From contig CP136064.1 of assembly GCA_032622095.1 (NCBI GenBank), positions 42,495,912 through 42,559,911 of the forward strand: 64,000 nt of DNA, given 5' to 3'. Shown here piece by piece: positions 24,901 to 38,648 of the stretch. The notes under the pieces were generated by a model. It made no database searches, was not told where the DNA came from, and worked only from the letters and a program-made list of their open reading frames with translations. The translations under genes and the position numbers were made by a program. The stretch's first letter is position 1. Each line of letters begins with the position of its first letter. The stretch is from Siphonodentalium dalli (Eukaryota > Mollusca > Scaphopoda > Gadilida > Siphonodentaliidae).

Positions 24901-26385
24901 CCAAAATTTTCCCGGGGGATGCCCCCCGGACCCCCGCCTGCGAGAAGGGTCTACGACCCCTCTCGCGCACTCCCTAAAGCCTAGCGGCAGCATTTCTATT
25001 TCTTTTTTCTGTGCCGCCCGAAAAAAAATGCATTTTTTATAACCTAATTTACCATTTTGTGGGAGAAGTTTTGTGGGAAAATTAATATTGTAACAGCCGG
25101 TTGTAATGCTACCACCTGTAGCCTGTGAATTTAGTCATACAAAGAGTAAAATCCAAGATGGCTACCAGTGGCCATGTTTTATGGCCGAATGACCCCAGGA
25201 TGACTCGTTCCCACCTACAAGTCAATATTAATTCCACGACAAATTTCATGATGATCAGACGAACACTCCGGTCTAACATTGCTTGAAAGTTGAGGGACTA
25301 ATAAAGAAGAAAATAAGTGGGGTGAATTTGAATCATGGGGTGCAGGGGTGTCCTATCAGCTCTCGGACTATTATTGTTTTAATTTTGGTCCAATTAACAT
25401 TCGCATAATGCTACTCAAGCTTCTACTTTTCCCAAAATTTTCCCGGGGGAGGCCCCCCGGACCCCCACCTGCGAGAAGGGTCTACGACCCCTCTCGCGCA
25501 CTCCCTAAAGCCTAGCGGCAGCATTTCTAATACTTTTTTCTATGCCGCCCGAAAAAAAATGCATTTTTTATAACCTAATTTACCATTTTGTGGGAGAAGT
25601 TTTGTGGGAAAATTAATATTGTAACAGCCGGTTGTAATGCTACGACCTGTAGCATGCGAATTTAGTCATAAAAAGAGTAAAATCCAAGATGGCCACCAGC
25701 GGCCATGTTTTATGGCTGAATGACCCCAAAATGACTCGTTCTCATCCACAAGTCAATATTAATTCCACGACAAATTTCATGATAATCAAAGGAACACTCT
25801 GGCGTGTCTTCTGCTAATGGATTGAACTTTGAAATCCAAGATGGTTGCTGGCCCCCATATTTTTGGTGTGAAATGACCCAAAAATGACTCGTTTACATCT
25901 AAATGTCAATGTAATCAGCCATGACAATTTTCATAGGGTACGGCATGTAGCCCGTGCACCGTGCTTATGTGTTTACATTTCTTAACACTCAAAAACAAGA
26001 TGGCCGATAGCGGCCATGCTCTTTTGCCGATTGACGCAAAAAATACTCGTTCTCTTCTTCATGGCAATGTCAAAATCCATGACAAATTTCATTATAATCA
26101 CACAAATGGTATATACGGCCTGCGTGGCCAATTGATTGAATTGTGAAATTCAAGATGGTGGCTGTTGGCCATGTTTTCTTGTCGATTTACCTGGATTTAC
26201 CCCAAAATGACAAATTTCTCATTTACATGTCAATGTCAACAACCATGACGAATTTCATAACGACCAGACCAAAGGTGCGACCTGTAGCGCATATAGCATC
26301 CATGCTAAAGGGAATTGTTGACGGACACACGGAGGACGGACATGAACCCATGGCGATAGCTAAATCTTGAGAAGTCAAGTTGAAC
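21950..26385 (+). repeat. Satellite array: ~157-bp monomers and ~530-bp higher-order units
   Basis: The mark 'AAAATCCAAGATGGC' recurs about every 155-165 bp from 22145 to ~23235 and again from 25682 to 26150. Between them, 'GTCTACGACCCCTCTCGCGC' recurs at about 23781, 24476, 24948 and 25480, marking larger units that combine a monomer with a GC-rich block (CTAGCGGCGCC, GCCCGAAAAAAAATGCA, TAACAGCCGGTTGTAATGC). Both ends carry CCATGGCAATAGCT-like sequence after GACGGAC (23395 and 26350). Diverged frames such as 22295-22513 are repeat translations. Confidence 0.85.
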
Positions 26386-27245
26386 TTTAAAATTGTATAT
26401 ATAGCGACCAGTTGGTTGCCCTCTCACAGTATGTATTTGCCCGACCGACGTCATAGCAATTCAGCAGGACCTCCAGCATCATAACATATTAGCAGGACCA
26501 CTTGATCAGGGGTAATACCCCCACTCAATTTTATATTCGTTAGGTTTTATTATATATGTATAGATAACCGCATAAGCCAACGCTGTTAGGTTACAATTAG
26601 TGTTCTATATGTCATAATGGTGGGCCCGTGATCAGATCATCATTAAGAGATATAAATGGTAATAGTGGGCTCGATAGGCGTATACGGTCCACACTTACGT
26701 ATCTATAGATGGTAAAGAATTTCCGTCATTACGTATTTATATCTGATAATTCTATGCGGATCGGGTGCAAATACAGATACGATAGGCGAGAATCGCATGC
26801 GTTTTGATATGTCGATGCCGTCTGGAGAGTTTGGCGGGACCAGCATCCCGTCTCGATTTGCTCAGTCTACCCTTGATGCTATAAAGTGGTAGCCGCGGGC
26901 GCTTATATATAGAGTTGTTTTTATGAGCAGTGCCGTCCGCCTCCTAAAAGTGATTTTTCCTATAGTGTTTTTGAAACGTGTCTCTTTGTGGTGTCATTCT
27001 TTTGGTATGATTTTTTACTAAATAACGGGTATATTAGAGTTACATTTCTTTGAATTTTACAATCGAAACATAGTATAAGATATTCGCATGCGATGCTGAG
27101 TCACGCGGGACACGGCAAACTAAATCGCGCGCAAATTGGCTTGCGATTTTTCAGCATCCCACCCCATTTGGCATGCGATAGCGTTTGTACTAGGTGGGCT
27201 GTTATGGACCATGGATTGTACGAACCTCTGCGCATACTGTACGAA
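26386..27245. other. No gene recognised
   Basis: Includes a TATATATAG stretch (26905) followed closely by an ATG frame with a hydrophobic start (26922 onward, 32 codons). There is no splice evidence or similarity to support it as the missing first exon of the downstream esterase. Confidence 0.35.
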
Positions 27246-27247
27246 CA

Positions 27248-27900
27248 CTGGCTGATACGGACCTCGATTAAATTATGCAATTTTATTTATATTTTACTTT
27301 ATTGAAATATATTAACATCAATTATTGAGGTTCATAACGGTTCATATATAGCGCTAAACATGAGTTTTTCGGCTGTTTTGGTTAAATTTACTACCGACAG
27401 AGATATAATTATCTATTGCATCAATAGGACACCAAAATAGGTAAAATATAGAGGTAATATTTTACCAGGAATCTAAAGGTGCGGTTTACACTAGCAAAAT
27501 TGTCTCTTTCTCGGTCACTGCATGCATGGCGGAAACTTGAGTCGGGCATCTTCACCAAATTAATAGAAGAAATACTTTATGTCGATTACCACACAATTAA
27601 CGGACACACACGTCCGTGACGCAATGCATGCAAATGTGCATTTATGCATGCTCTAGCCTTGATGGAGAACATTCATGGCGATTAAGTACTAATTGAATTG
27701 AACTACAAATTCATTGTCTAAATAATTTCTCAAACGCCTTATTTAAAAAAAAACCCATATTTAAGTAATATCCCGAGGTCCGTATCAGCTGGAAGCCATG
27801 GTCCGTACCAGCCGAGGGTCCGTATGAGCCAAGGTCCGAAACAGCTGGCGGTGCGTAAAAGCCAAGATCCTTATCGGTCAGGGTCCGTATGATGATGATG
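27248..27900. repeat. Degenerate foldback with GGTCCGTAT(C/G)AGC units
   Basis: CTGGCTGATACGGACCTCG at 27248 is mirrored by CGAGGTCCGTATCAGCTGG at 27774. The right side continues with four or five GGTCCGTA-type units. (GAT)n follows at 27892. Confidence 0.5.
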
Positions 27901-27909
27901 ATGATGATG

Positions 27910-28790
27910 TACAAATGTGAATTTTGAAGCGAAAGAGATAATGTTTTGGAGAACAAATTGCTTATGTTTATCCGCAAGTATCCCATCGTTACTTTAAACA
28001 ATACAGTTGATCAAAATACGCGATTTTAGCCCAACATAATGCCTTCAAAGTAAACACTACCATACGTTCCGATTCTGTTATCGGAGGGTTCCGATTCAAT
28101 ACACACGCACATTTTCAGGGTTCCGATTCCTGCCATGGATAAATGTTTACCGTAAATCAGTTAATTGCTTCATTTGCTGGCTCCACGGCCTTTCTATATG
28201 ACGGTAATTTGTCGTATAGTGATGGACTAAGAACTACGAATTAGTATCTTAAGTTTGTGGACAGAGTCTATGTGCTTATGTTTTCTGCCTGGTATATGAA
28301 AACAACCTGCCTATGACTCGGTTGAATACGAATACCACAAACTTGGTAATTTATAATATACTAAAGTACATTCAAATACTCTTTCTTGACAATATATGTT
28401 AGTAATTGCTGGAACCCAACGCCCGCCCGCCCACCCACAAATATATGTACCTCCCCCGTACTGAATCTAAAAACTACCTACAATACCCACCATTATTGCT
28501 ACCAGTCACACGCTCAGAATATAAAGTTAACAAATTTCCCCACATGCATATGCAGGGGGATCCCTCTAAATATTACATCTGATAGTTCGGTGTTCCCTAT
28601 GATTACAAACCTATATATCGTACTGTGTCTGGGGAACAATATATGTTTGTGTAACATATGACTACATCCTATAAACCTCATTATATATATGGACCATATG
28701 ACCACACGACTCAGCACCCGAGCATCGAGTTTGGCCCAAAGAGAGATAACTGTATGTGTGGGCCCTTGTGCAGTTTATTTACAAACTCTA
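27910..28790. other. No gene recognised
   Basis: Short overlapping frames on both strands at 28386-28790 have no motif. No RNA gene or ordered repeat was seen. Confidence 0.4.
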
Positions 28791-28794
28791 TATA

Positions 28795-29254
28795 TGTGAC
28801 CCGCCATATCAAATCCAGTCGGAAGTCGGGATTTTTTTACCCTGTGCCAATGCATTCTCTTATATATGCGAGTCGACCATAGGTCGCCTCGCATATATAA
28901 GAGAATGCATTGGCCTAACCATTTTTTACAATTTAATAATTTGTTCTTGTATTCTTTAACAATTTTTATAATTTCACCCATACAGAGCCCCAGACAAACA
29001 TGAGCAGACGACACTCTTCCATATGCTTCTATATATGTGTGGGGCTCCCTGCATGGTAATGGATGTTTTTTTTATTTTATGTCTTAAAAATTGTAAGAAA
29101 CATTTATTTAAAAAACATGATAAAAAATTGTTAGGCCAATGCATTCTCTTATATATGCGAGGCGACCTATGGTCGACTCGCATATATAAGAGAATGCATT
29201 GGCACAGGGTAAAAAAATCCCGACTTCCGACTGGATTTGATATGGCGGGTCACA
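28795..29254. mobile_element. 460-bp foldback element carrying two ~69-nt hairpins
   Basis: Starts TGTGACCCGCCATATCAAAT and ends with its reverse complement, flanked by TATA on both sides (TA target duplication within a TA-rich site). Terminal repeats continue through GTCGGAAGTCGGGATTTTTT and CCCTGTGCCAATGCATTC. Inside each end sits a 69-nt hairpin (28846-28914, 29135-29203), each the reverse complement of the other. A third small hairpin (GAGCCCCAGAC / GTGTGGGGCTC) lies in the centre. No transposase is present; Tc1/mariner-like mobilisation is inference from the TA. Confidence 0.85.
28846..28914. repeat. 69-nt near-perfect hairpin H1
   Basis: 27 paired bases (GCCAATGCATTCTCTTATAT...), one T/C mismatch, then CGACC/GGTCG with a 3-nt ATA loop. 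Matching copies start at 29135, 34112, 36469, 36757, 41242, 41529 and 41676. Confidence 0.9.
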
Positions 29255-30460
29255 TATAGTGTTAACATGGATCAGGACCCAGTCTTAATGACATGTACAT
29301 TATATATACACGAGTGTGCGTATATCTGTAACATTAGTCAGTGGGGGTACTACTTTTCCTTAATTTACAGTAATTTAGTAACTGTGTCGGGGAATTTCGA
29401 ATATTCTATCATAATAAATAATTGTATATATATTGTATCATCGTTAATCATTTGCCCCGCTATTCGGTATACTGTACTGACCTCGCTGTCGCTCATCACA
29501 TTTCAAAGTAAAATGTGCGACTTCCAGCGCGAAACTGGTAATTACACTGACGTAGGAAAGTATTCAACGATGAATACTGTTTATTTTAGGAAAATGAGGA
29601 CATCGATAATTTTGATAACATCCGAAAATGTACCGCATAAAGAGTCTGATTGCATGCCCCTTTAATACTTTCGTCATCATTTTGATGACAAAAGCTAAGG
29701 GCTGCCCCAATGGAGACGTTTATCGCTAGAAAACTGGACGTTTCTAGTCGAAATCTGAAGCTCATTGCTCTGGCAACAATTGAACTTACTCGGGCGACAA
29801 CCGAACATACAGGTCGGGAATAGGGAATCGGAGCGAAAACATAAATCACCGTTTTCAACATTTTGCTGGCTTATTTTTGCTATTAAATTATCGGGAAACA
29901 TCTCCCGGTTGACGCTAGAGCTAAACATTAACACAATATGTTATTAAATTACCTTATATCTGTGTTTTTAAGTTTTTCGGCTGGTAAATTTGAAAATTGC
30001 TCGGTCGACAAAATTAAGGGGATAATTATAACTCACAACGGAATCGGCGTTTGCTCGGGCGGAATGGGTTTTCGAGGAACAGATCCCCAACGGTGTCACC
30101 ACCACCACCACCACCACCACCACAATCAGAATTTTAACCATGATACTCTGCACTCGCATTCATGAATCTGATGTATCGGAAAACTAAAAGTCTGCCAGTT
30201 TCCGGGACCAGTATAGCATACGTGTCGCCACTCTTATAATCGAGTGCTTGTAAAATGGCCGCACGCATTAACACTGAATAAATTTGTATAAGCACTGTAA
30301 ATGTCACATGCATGGCGACAGCATTCCCAGCGTGCATGTATGTCATTTCCCAGCGTCTGAATCGACGATAAATCATAATAAACAGATAAGAAAATAATTA
30401 TTTTTTGTTTAGGTTTGGTATAATGTCGTGTATAGTTTCCACCTGTGCATTTAATCATAG
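29255..30460. other. Upstream of esterase exon; no exon recognised
   Basis: The 142-codon plus frame at 29237-29665 begins inside the foldback terminal repeat and has no domain. No exon ending in phase 0 with a membrane-anchor-like sequence could be identified here. Confidence 0.4.
30097..30123 (+). repeat. (CAC)n microsatellite
   Basis: About nine CAC units. The polyhistidine frame across it is an artefact of the repeat. Confidence 0.9.
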
Positions 30461-30575
30461 GTCACTGATACAGAGTTCGACGGAATAAAAGTCCGAGTGT
30501 ACCAGCCGAAGACGAACAAGCTTCTTCCAGGCTTGGTTTTCTATCATGGCGGAGGATGGTTCTTTGGCAGCATCA
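30461..30575 (+). CDS. Esterase exon A (HGGGW)
   Basis: Acceptor AATCATAG before 30461, donor GTAAGT after 30575. The 115 bp start in phase 0 and leave one base. The exon encodes residues 1-38, including the oxyanion-hole motif HGGGW. Its opening at VTDTEF matches a usual internal position of the family, so a 5' exon is expected upstream. Confidence 0.93.
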
Positions 30576-33500
30576 GTAAGTTGTTTGTATATATACATGT
30601 ACTAGCTGATGGCCCGACTTCGTCCGGGCTATTTAGGGATTTCTTTGTGATCACTTCCGTCTGGGCAGAATATGCAGCGTCTGGACTTGTTTGTGGACGT
30701 TGCAAAATTGAGTCTGATGGGGAATTGCGAGTTTGAAATGATTGCCCAATTCAATGCAACTATTGAGTATAAACTATTGACAATGAGAGATTGATCTATA
30801 CTAAATCAAAGTGACAACGTTGACATTGAGCGAACAACGTTGAAAAGTATTATATAGGAGAAAGAAAAAAACTATTGTTCGATTGGGCAGCTGTTTTAAA
30901 CAGACCGGACGGACGGACGGACGACAACCCATGGCGATAACTAAACATGAATAATTCGTTGGCACACCCCAATGCGCCCCCCTAACACGATAATCACCAA
31001 ACGGTATACAGATCATCAGGTGGCATATAGATGGGAGTTATTGATTTTTTTCCGAAGTTCGTTAAACAGCATGGTCGCCAGCAGCCATCTTGTATTTCTC
31101 ATTTGAATCTATCGTCACACCCTGCAGACCACATTTATTGGAGAAATGTTTTATAACTTTTCAGGCATATTTATGATCACCGCCCCAGATGCGAGCTATT
31201 TAATTTGAACGATTTTCAATGAAAAACATGGCTGATGGCCATCCATCGATACGCCCTGCAGTCCACATTTATTGGAGAAATGTTATTTTTTAAATGAACA
31301 CAATTTCACCTACACAAAACAATCCCTTCACTAAAACATTTTGACTTTCCTTATTATTTATCATTCTATTGACTGGTCAGCATAAAATCCACGCCACTCC
31401 AAGACGAGCTACAGGGTCAGTGGCACTTTCCTTGTTACAATTTGTCAGAAGTTTACATTTGAATTTCCTGCGATAGAAACATTTGAGTAAGACATTTATG
31501 TTGACATCATCTATCGAGCTTCAACACGCCAGTTAGTTATGTTCGCATAATAAGAATTAAAATATGTTATACACAGTTACAGATATATATAAATATACAG
31601 ATCAATTTCGAATATGGGTTCGATCAGATTTTGTTTTACGGAATTAAAAACAAAATCAAACAAAATATATAAAACAATGCAGAGATATGTTATTTAACCA
31701 CTTTATAATTCAACATATAATAAATGGTCGCAGGTCGCGTGTCCCCCCCCCCCCCCCCCCCGAAAAGTGGCTTTATAGTAGGATATCATTTTTAAAACTC
31801 ATTCATCAGACCGTTACCGAATTCAAACATGGCCTTGGTCTTCTGAAATTTGAACAAAGTACCAAATATCAAGAGATTCAGTTGAATTAAAAAAACAATA
31901 AGATAACTAAACGTAAAGATATCATCCGAAAACCAAAATAATTGGCAAATTTTAAGTCGACAAGGACCATAACTCCACCAAAAATTGGCGGAACAAACCC
32001 AAATCCGAACTGGACCTGTATCTTCGTGTGGTTATTAATCCACATACCAAATCTAAAAACAATCAGATTACAAAAAATCCATAAATTCCAATAATTTGTG
32101 TTATTATACATTTGTCTATACTATACTTCAGACCATAAAAGTATACTCTATAATTCAACATAAAAAAGGTCGCCGACCACATGTCCCCCGTGACCGTGTC
32201 CAAATTCAAACTTGGCCTTTGTCTTCTGAAATTTGAACCACATACCAAATATCATCATATGAATCAAGAGATTTTACAAACAATCAGATAACTAAAAGTA
32301 AAGTTATCATCCGGAAACCAAAATAATTGACAAATTCTAAGTCGACAAGGACCATAACACCGGCAAACATGGGCGGAATTCGAATCATTCGAACTTGACC
32401 TGTATTTTGAGCTCATGATCTCACATACCAAACTTGGTTTCGATCGGCCGATAACCCAATATAAAGTTATCATCCGGAAACTTTCCGAACGGACGGACGG
32501 GCAGATTCTAAATAAAAAAGGGGCCATAACTCCGACCAAAACAAAATGGGGGACCGAACCACGTTCGAACTTGACCTGTATTGAAAAATGGCGGATCGAA
32601 CCACATTCGAACTTGACCTGTATTCTGAGCTGATAAACTCACATACCAAATTTGGTTTCGAGCCGATTGCCCAAAATAAATTTTTCATCTGGAAAGTTTC
32701 CGAACGCATGGATGGACGGACGCCGGCTATTTTAATAGTCCCCCTCCACCCCCCCCCCCCCCAACAAAACAAATTTCGGGGGACAAAAACCTCTTTTTTT
32801 GTTCTTTAACAGGTTTTCTTATAACCTAGACTTTGTTTCTTATTTATAGAAAACAATTCTAGATATAAGAAAATGTGCTACAGGTGAATAACTTTTTCTA
32901 GACTTTTTTCTCTGATAAGAAAATATTTCTTGAAATGAGAAAATAAATATCAAAATAAGAAATATATTCTTAACTAGAAAATATTTTTTGGCAGTGTATA
33001 ATTTATATATCTTAATCACATCTTTTAGAAATGCTGGATCCAGTCACGAGAAGAATTGCGAAAGACGCAAATATTGTCGTCGTCTCAGTTGAGTAAGTTA
33101 TTTTTCATTTCTCCAAAATGGCACATCCAAATAATACATTCAGTCGCCGAGAAATCCCCACAGGTACACCGCGGAAGTGGTGTTAAAGGTACACCGCGGA
33201 AGTGGTGTTAAAGGTACACAGTGGAAGTGGTGTTAAAGGTGTCCTGTCCGATTTGACACCATACAACCACCATATGTACGTGTTCTATATCAGAAGATAG
33301 TTAGATCGGACCCATATCAGTTCTAGTTCATTAATATAGGAGGTTTTGATGGTCATATATTGAGTTTCGAAAGTGGAAGTTATAACACATTTTGAATTTT
33401 TGTCAGCATCGCGCAAATCAATCAGTCAATCAATAATCGTCTCTGATTAAGAGCGTACAAGATGCCACCACCCCACAGCGGTATATAATAAAGAGCGTTC

Positions 33501-36500
33501 TCAATTATGATCGTTTTTACTCGTTATCAAAGTAAAACCGATGGATGCTTTTGTGGAGTTTTGCGATTCCTGTACTGCATAGAAATGGTGGTGTTTGCAA
33601 GTTTTTTTTATATTTTTATTTTCCCGAATTGGAATTTAAATTCCAACTGGTACCGGTACCTCAAACTTTCCAACTGAAATTTAAGGTTGGAAAATATTCA
33701 ACTGATGGCAATTTCAGAACAATATGTATTACAAAAAAGTAGAAAATTATGCGGCTTCTCGGTGCACACATTTCTGGTTGGATAATCAAACAATGAGAAC
33801 AATTTCAACCTATATATGGTGTAAAATTTCCAACTAATGTTGCGTCAAGCCAGCTGGTCAGGCATGGAATTTCCAACTGTCGATAAGACACCAACCCCCC
33901 CCCCCCCCAAAACAAAAAATGTTGTCACGTCCCTGCAACCATGCAACGGATCCGTTACTCGCATTCTTTCGTAGATCTATATATTCTTGAATACATACGA
34001 TTTGTTCAGATTAGCAAAGACAACTGCATGACAATTAAAAAAAACTTGACGGTAATATATGTGACCCGCCATATCAAATCCAGTCGGAAGTCGGGATTTT
34101 TTTTACCCTGTGCCAATGCATTCTCTTATATATGCGAGTCGACCATAGGTCGCCTCGCATATATAAGAGAATGCATTGGCCTAACAATTTTTTACAATTT
34201 TAATAATTTGTTCTTGTATTCTTTAACAATTTTATAATTTCACTCATACAGAGCGGGTCAGAGCCCCAGACAAACATGAGCAGACGACACTCTTCTATCC
34301 GATGTATCAAAGTCAAAAAAATTTCTTCTGATCTGCCTCATATTTCTTACCTAGGTCTTTCTTAGCACGTTCTTCATCTGTATGGATTTTGGTATTGTTT
34401 AGTTAACCCTTTCCACTCTTGTTTTTATATAGAATTCATCCAAGCCAGGATGACTCAAACATTTTTCATCTGATCGACACCAATTTTGGTATATGAATTT
34501 CTGACCCCTAAATACAGATCAAGTGCGAATATGGGTTTGATCCGGTATATATTAACAGAGTTATGGCCCTTTATAATTCATACGTCTTTTCCATGCACTA
34601 TTAAATTTGAATAGAACAAGACACAACACACACCTGTGTTATTGGAAGGAGATAATTTATTGCTTTGTACACAGTGACCTGATAGTTCCACTGGGGGCTG
34701 CAGACTTAATATAAACATCTGTCAAACTTTGATTGATGTTAGACTCTTTATTCTAGTTCTGTTCTCTGTTGAAACCATGCAGTTCATGGTATTATTGTTT
34801 ACAGAGACACTGTTGTTATAACTTAGAAAATAATTAATACAGCATTCCTTAGTTCCATCATATGATGTCATTGAAAATGATTAACCCTCTGCACACATCA
34901 TATGGTCTTCTGATTTTTTTTATTTGATCATTCTCCTATTCTATGTACATGTTGATGGTGATCCACTTTTAATTTGCATGGATTTGGGATTAAAATTAAC
35001 CCATTCGATTGACTCATATTATCTGATAGACATATATTAAATTATCACTTTAACTTTGAGCCAGGTTCAGTCAGTGTTTCAAGAAATGACCAATTGAAAT
35101 TCGTCATTAGAGGATATGTCTTATTTTGAAATTCCCTCAATTGCATTTGGGCTACAGGATAATATTAACAGTGCTGGGATTCTTGAGACTGACTTATTGT
35201 ATGGGTTTCTAAATCCAATGACATGCTTTTTGTTGACTACTCTGTGTTTATCAGTTCATTAGTTTGGGTAAGATTAACCCCTTACTATCCAATTTGATAA
35301 CTCAAATATTTCCATTGATTATGTTTATAGTTCTGGCACAGTTTATGATAACACACCTCTAACCTGCATAGTGAGGGTCATTTGGTTTATTTGCTTAAAT
35401 ATATTAACATCCTTCACCAATCCTGTTTACACAATGTGATAGCTAAATATTTTTTGCATGATTACTCTATAAATAATCACATCTGTGATAATCATGACAC
35501 ATTCTTCACCTGTATAGATTTTGGTATCGATCGAATGGTTGTGATAATATTAACCTTAACTTTAATTATATTTAAACTGTTCACAAACATATCTTTCTAA
35601 TGATCAACTTACAAGAAAATTAACATTTATATCCAATCATATTTTATATCCAGGTCTATACATCCCTCACTTCTATAGTTGATCAGGTATTGATTGTTTT
35701 TTAGTGGTGAAATATTAATAGGTTGCTCTGAATTTTTAATATGCAGCTGACACAAGATATTATAAACAAAAAAATAGCAATGATAATAAAAAAAACCCAC
35801 ACAATATGTAATGTCTCATGTTCCAATGTAATAAATAGATAAATTGAGTTGCTATGATGTTTATCTACCTAATTTCTTAACTATTTGATATTTAACAGCT
35901 ATGGTGCTTCTCTCCGACTATGGATTGAGCTTAATTAGACTTATAACTCTATAAGACATACATGTATCTGTGTTGGAGTCACTAATAGGTTGAAATCAAA
36001 GCCACGTCTGTTAATATTGTGTTAATGTGAGCAAGGTGCCCAATAAGTGTGATTTCACTTGTGAATTAATAGTAAGGTGTGAATTGTTTAAAGTTTTGCA
36101 CTCATGAAAAGGATGGGGTAAGGATATATGAAAATAGCTCATCGCTGTCGCCAAGGTATGGGTTAAACATCTGCCGATCGTGATCGGCCTCTCGTTATTT
36201 TATGTCCTAAAAATTGTAAGAAACATTTATTTAAAAAACATGATAAAAAATTGTTAAGCCAATGCATTCTCTTATATATTCATTGGCACAGGGTAAAAAA
36301 TCCCGACTTCCGACTGGATTTGATATGGCGGGTCACATATATACATATGTACACTGCTGGCGTGAAGAATTGAATAGTTGTATACGTCATTGTTGATTGT
36401 TTATTACACAATACATATGTGACCCGCCATATCAAATCCAGTCGGAAGTCGGGATTGTTTTACCCTGTGCCAATGCATTCTCTTATATATGCGAGTCGAC

Positions 36501-36948
36501 CATAGGTCGCCTCGCATATATAAGAGAATGCATTGGCCTAACAACTTTTTATCATGTTTTTTAAATAAATGTTTCTTACAATTTTTAGGACATAAAATAA
36601 AAAAACATCCATTACCCTGCACGGAGCCCCACACATATATAGAATCATATAGAAGAGTGTCGTCTGCTCATCTTTGTCTGGGGCTCTGTATGGGTGAAAT
36701 TATAAAATTGTTAAAGAATACAAGAACAAATTATTAAAATTGTAAAAAATTGTTAGGCCAATGTATTCTCTTATATATGCGAGGCGACCTATGGTCGACT
36801 CGCATATATAAGAGAATACATTGGCACAGGGTAAAAAAATCCCGACTTCCGACTGGTTTGATATGGCGGGTCACATATTTTACATCTATACCGGTTTCGG
36901 CACATCTTGCCTTTTCAATTAGTGTTTGGGTCAATCGCTTTCTCCGTG

Positions 36949-36993
<45 letters not shown>

Positions 36994-38597
36994 TGTTACC
37001 CGTACCCGTTTTCGGCGCAATCATTCTCAAATTATATGTGATATAAATCGTTTTAGGTATCGTTTGGCACCAGAGAGTAAATTTCCTGTTCCTTTAGAAG
37101 ACTGTCTCGCTGCAACCAAATTCTTCTTCACACACGCCAAGGAATACGGTGCAGATCCATCCCGGTTGAATGTCGGAGGTGAGTAACTGGCGCCAATAGA
37201 ATAAATAAAATGTTAGACAAAAGATTCAGCAAACTCAAACAAAAACGCCATCGATCTTAATTCTGTTATCATTCAACAAAAATCATCGAGTGCTAATGGA
37301 CCTTTCCACAGCTGTCAATCAAATAATTATTAGCAGATATTTTTTTACCAATCAAAAACTGAGCCGCTCGTTCGCTGCATTGAATTTTCTGTTCATCATG
37401 ATTTTGATATCCGTGAATACTTTCAGTGTTCGATCGGCTATTTTCAAACAATGTTTTTGTTGCCAAACCACACTGTACTTAACTTGTGCAAATGTACCAT
37501 GCATGACTATATAGCAGTACCTTTAATTGTTGGTGACATTTGTTAATTTTTATTTAAAGACCAGGGGCCTGTTTCACGAAGCAAGGTCATAAGATTATCT
37601 TAAGATGGACTTAATCTAAGATCTATGGTGGATCTTATGATGTAACTTTTCCGTTTCAAGAACGCGTTTCACAAAACAAGATTAAGTCCTACTTAAGTAG
37701 TAAGTTAAGTTCCCGCTCATTTAGACTGGTTATCGACAATTTTCTACAGTCCGGAACAAAAAAATGTGGGCTTGTGCAATCTTTATGTACGGCATTGAGA
37801 GGTTATCGAGAAAGAGCCGAGTCCGAGTTGACATTATTGTGTGACAGGGATGCTGGATAGCGGCTGGGGTGTGGGTGGGCGAATCAGCGCATGTATCTTA
37901 GTGTCTATAGTCAGTGGCCTTATATTCGCATATGGATCTTAGACTTGTATGAGTTCCACGATGTGAATTCGAACATGAGTACATCGCAGGCTCTTAAAAT
38001 GACGAGCTTTGCGTTTACTGACGAGTGGCGGTGTCAGAAATAAGACAATATAATAATATGGATCGATGCATGACTGCGACCATGCATTCACGCCGAGTTA
38101 ATCCATTGAGAGCAATGATCAGGCGGCGATTTTTTTATGTGAGCCGACATAACTCGTGTATTATCGACCACCGCTCTCTACGTGTAGCAATAATCAAAAT
38201 AAATCGGCGATGTCATCAGGACACACATAGCTCATTTTTCGATTCAAAGGGAAATGAAAAATATTTGTTAGAGTAACTTTTTTATTATTTTTATGCAGAT
38301 GTTTTATGCGGTTGTCATACCATGGATATATATATAACTACGCTTTCATTAGCACACTCGTATTAAGGGGTGTCATCGTTACGGGTGTGTATATCATATA
38401 TACAGTATGCTGTACAACGGTCATCCCACCCCTGCAAAAAAAAAAACATGACCAAAATTTGGACAGCCTTGAAAATCACGACATATGGGCGTGGGCATAA
38501 ACTCAATAAAAATAATATTCTCTATAGAAAATTGTCACTATTTATAAAACATATTTTGATAAAGAGCTTTTGTGTTACCTTTCCTATATGACATATC

Positions 38598-38648
<51 letters not shown>

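Noticed and set aside
22145-26150. Coding repeat protein in the satellite region
   Set aside because: Similar short peptides (KSKMATSGHVLWPNDP type) recur only because the DNA is repeated. Frames break between units and stops are common.
26905-27020. Promoter and first exon of the esterase
   Set aside because: A TATA-like stretch and a hydrophobic 32-codon frame are present, but the ATG is too close to the TATA and no donor in the needed phase was found.
29237-29665. 142-codon open frame
   Set aside because: Its start lies in the foldback terminal repeat, its composition is AT-biased, and it has no domain or splice context.
30065-30165. Polyhistidine protein segment
   Set aside because: It is a (CAC)n microsatellite; the frame has no other coding support.
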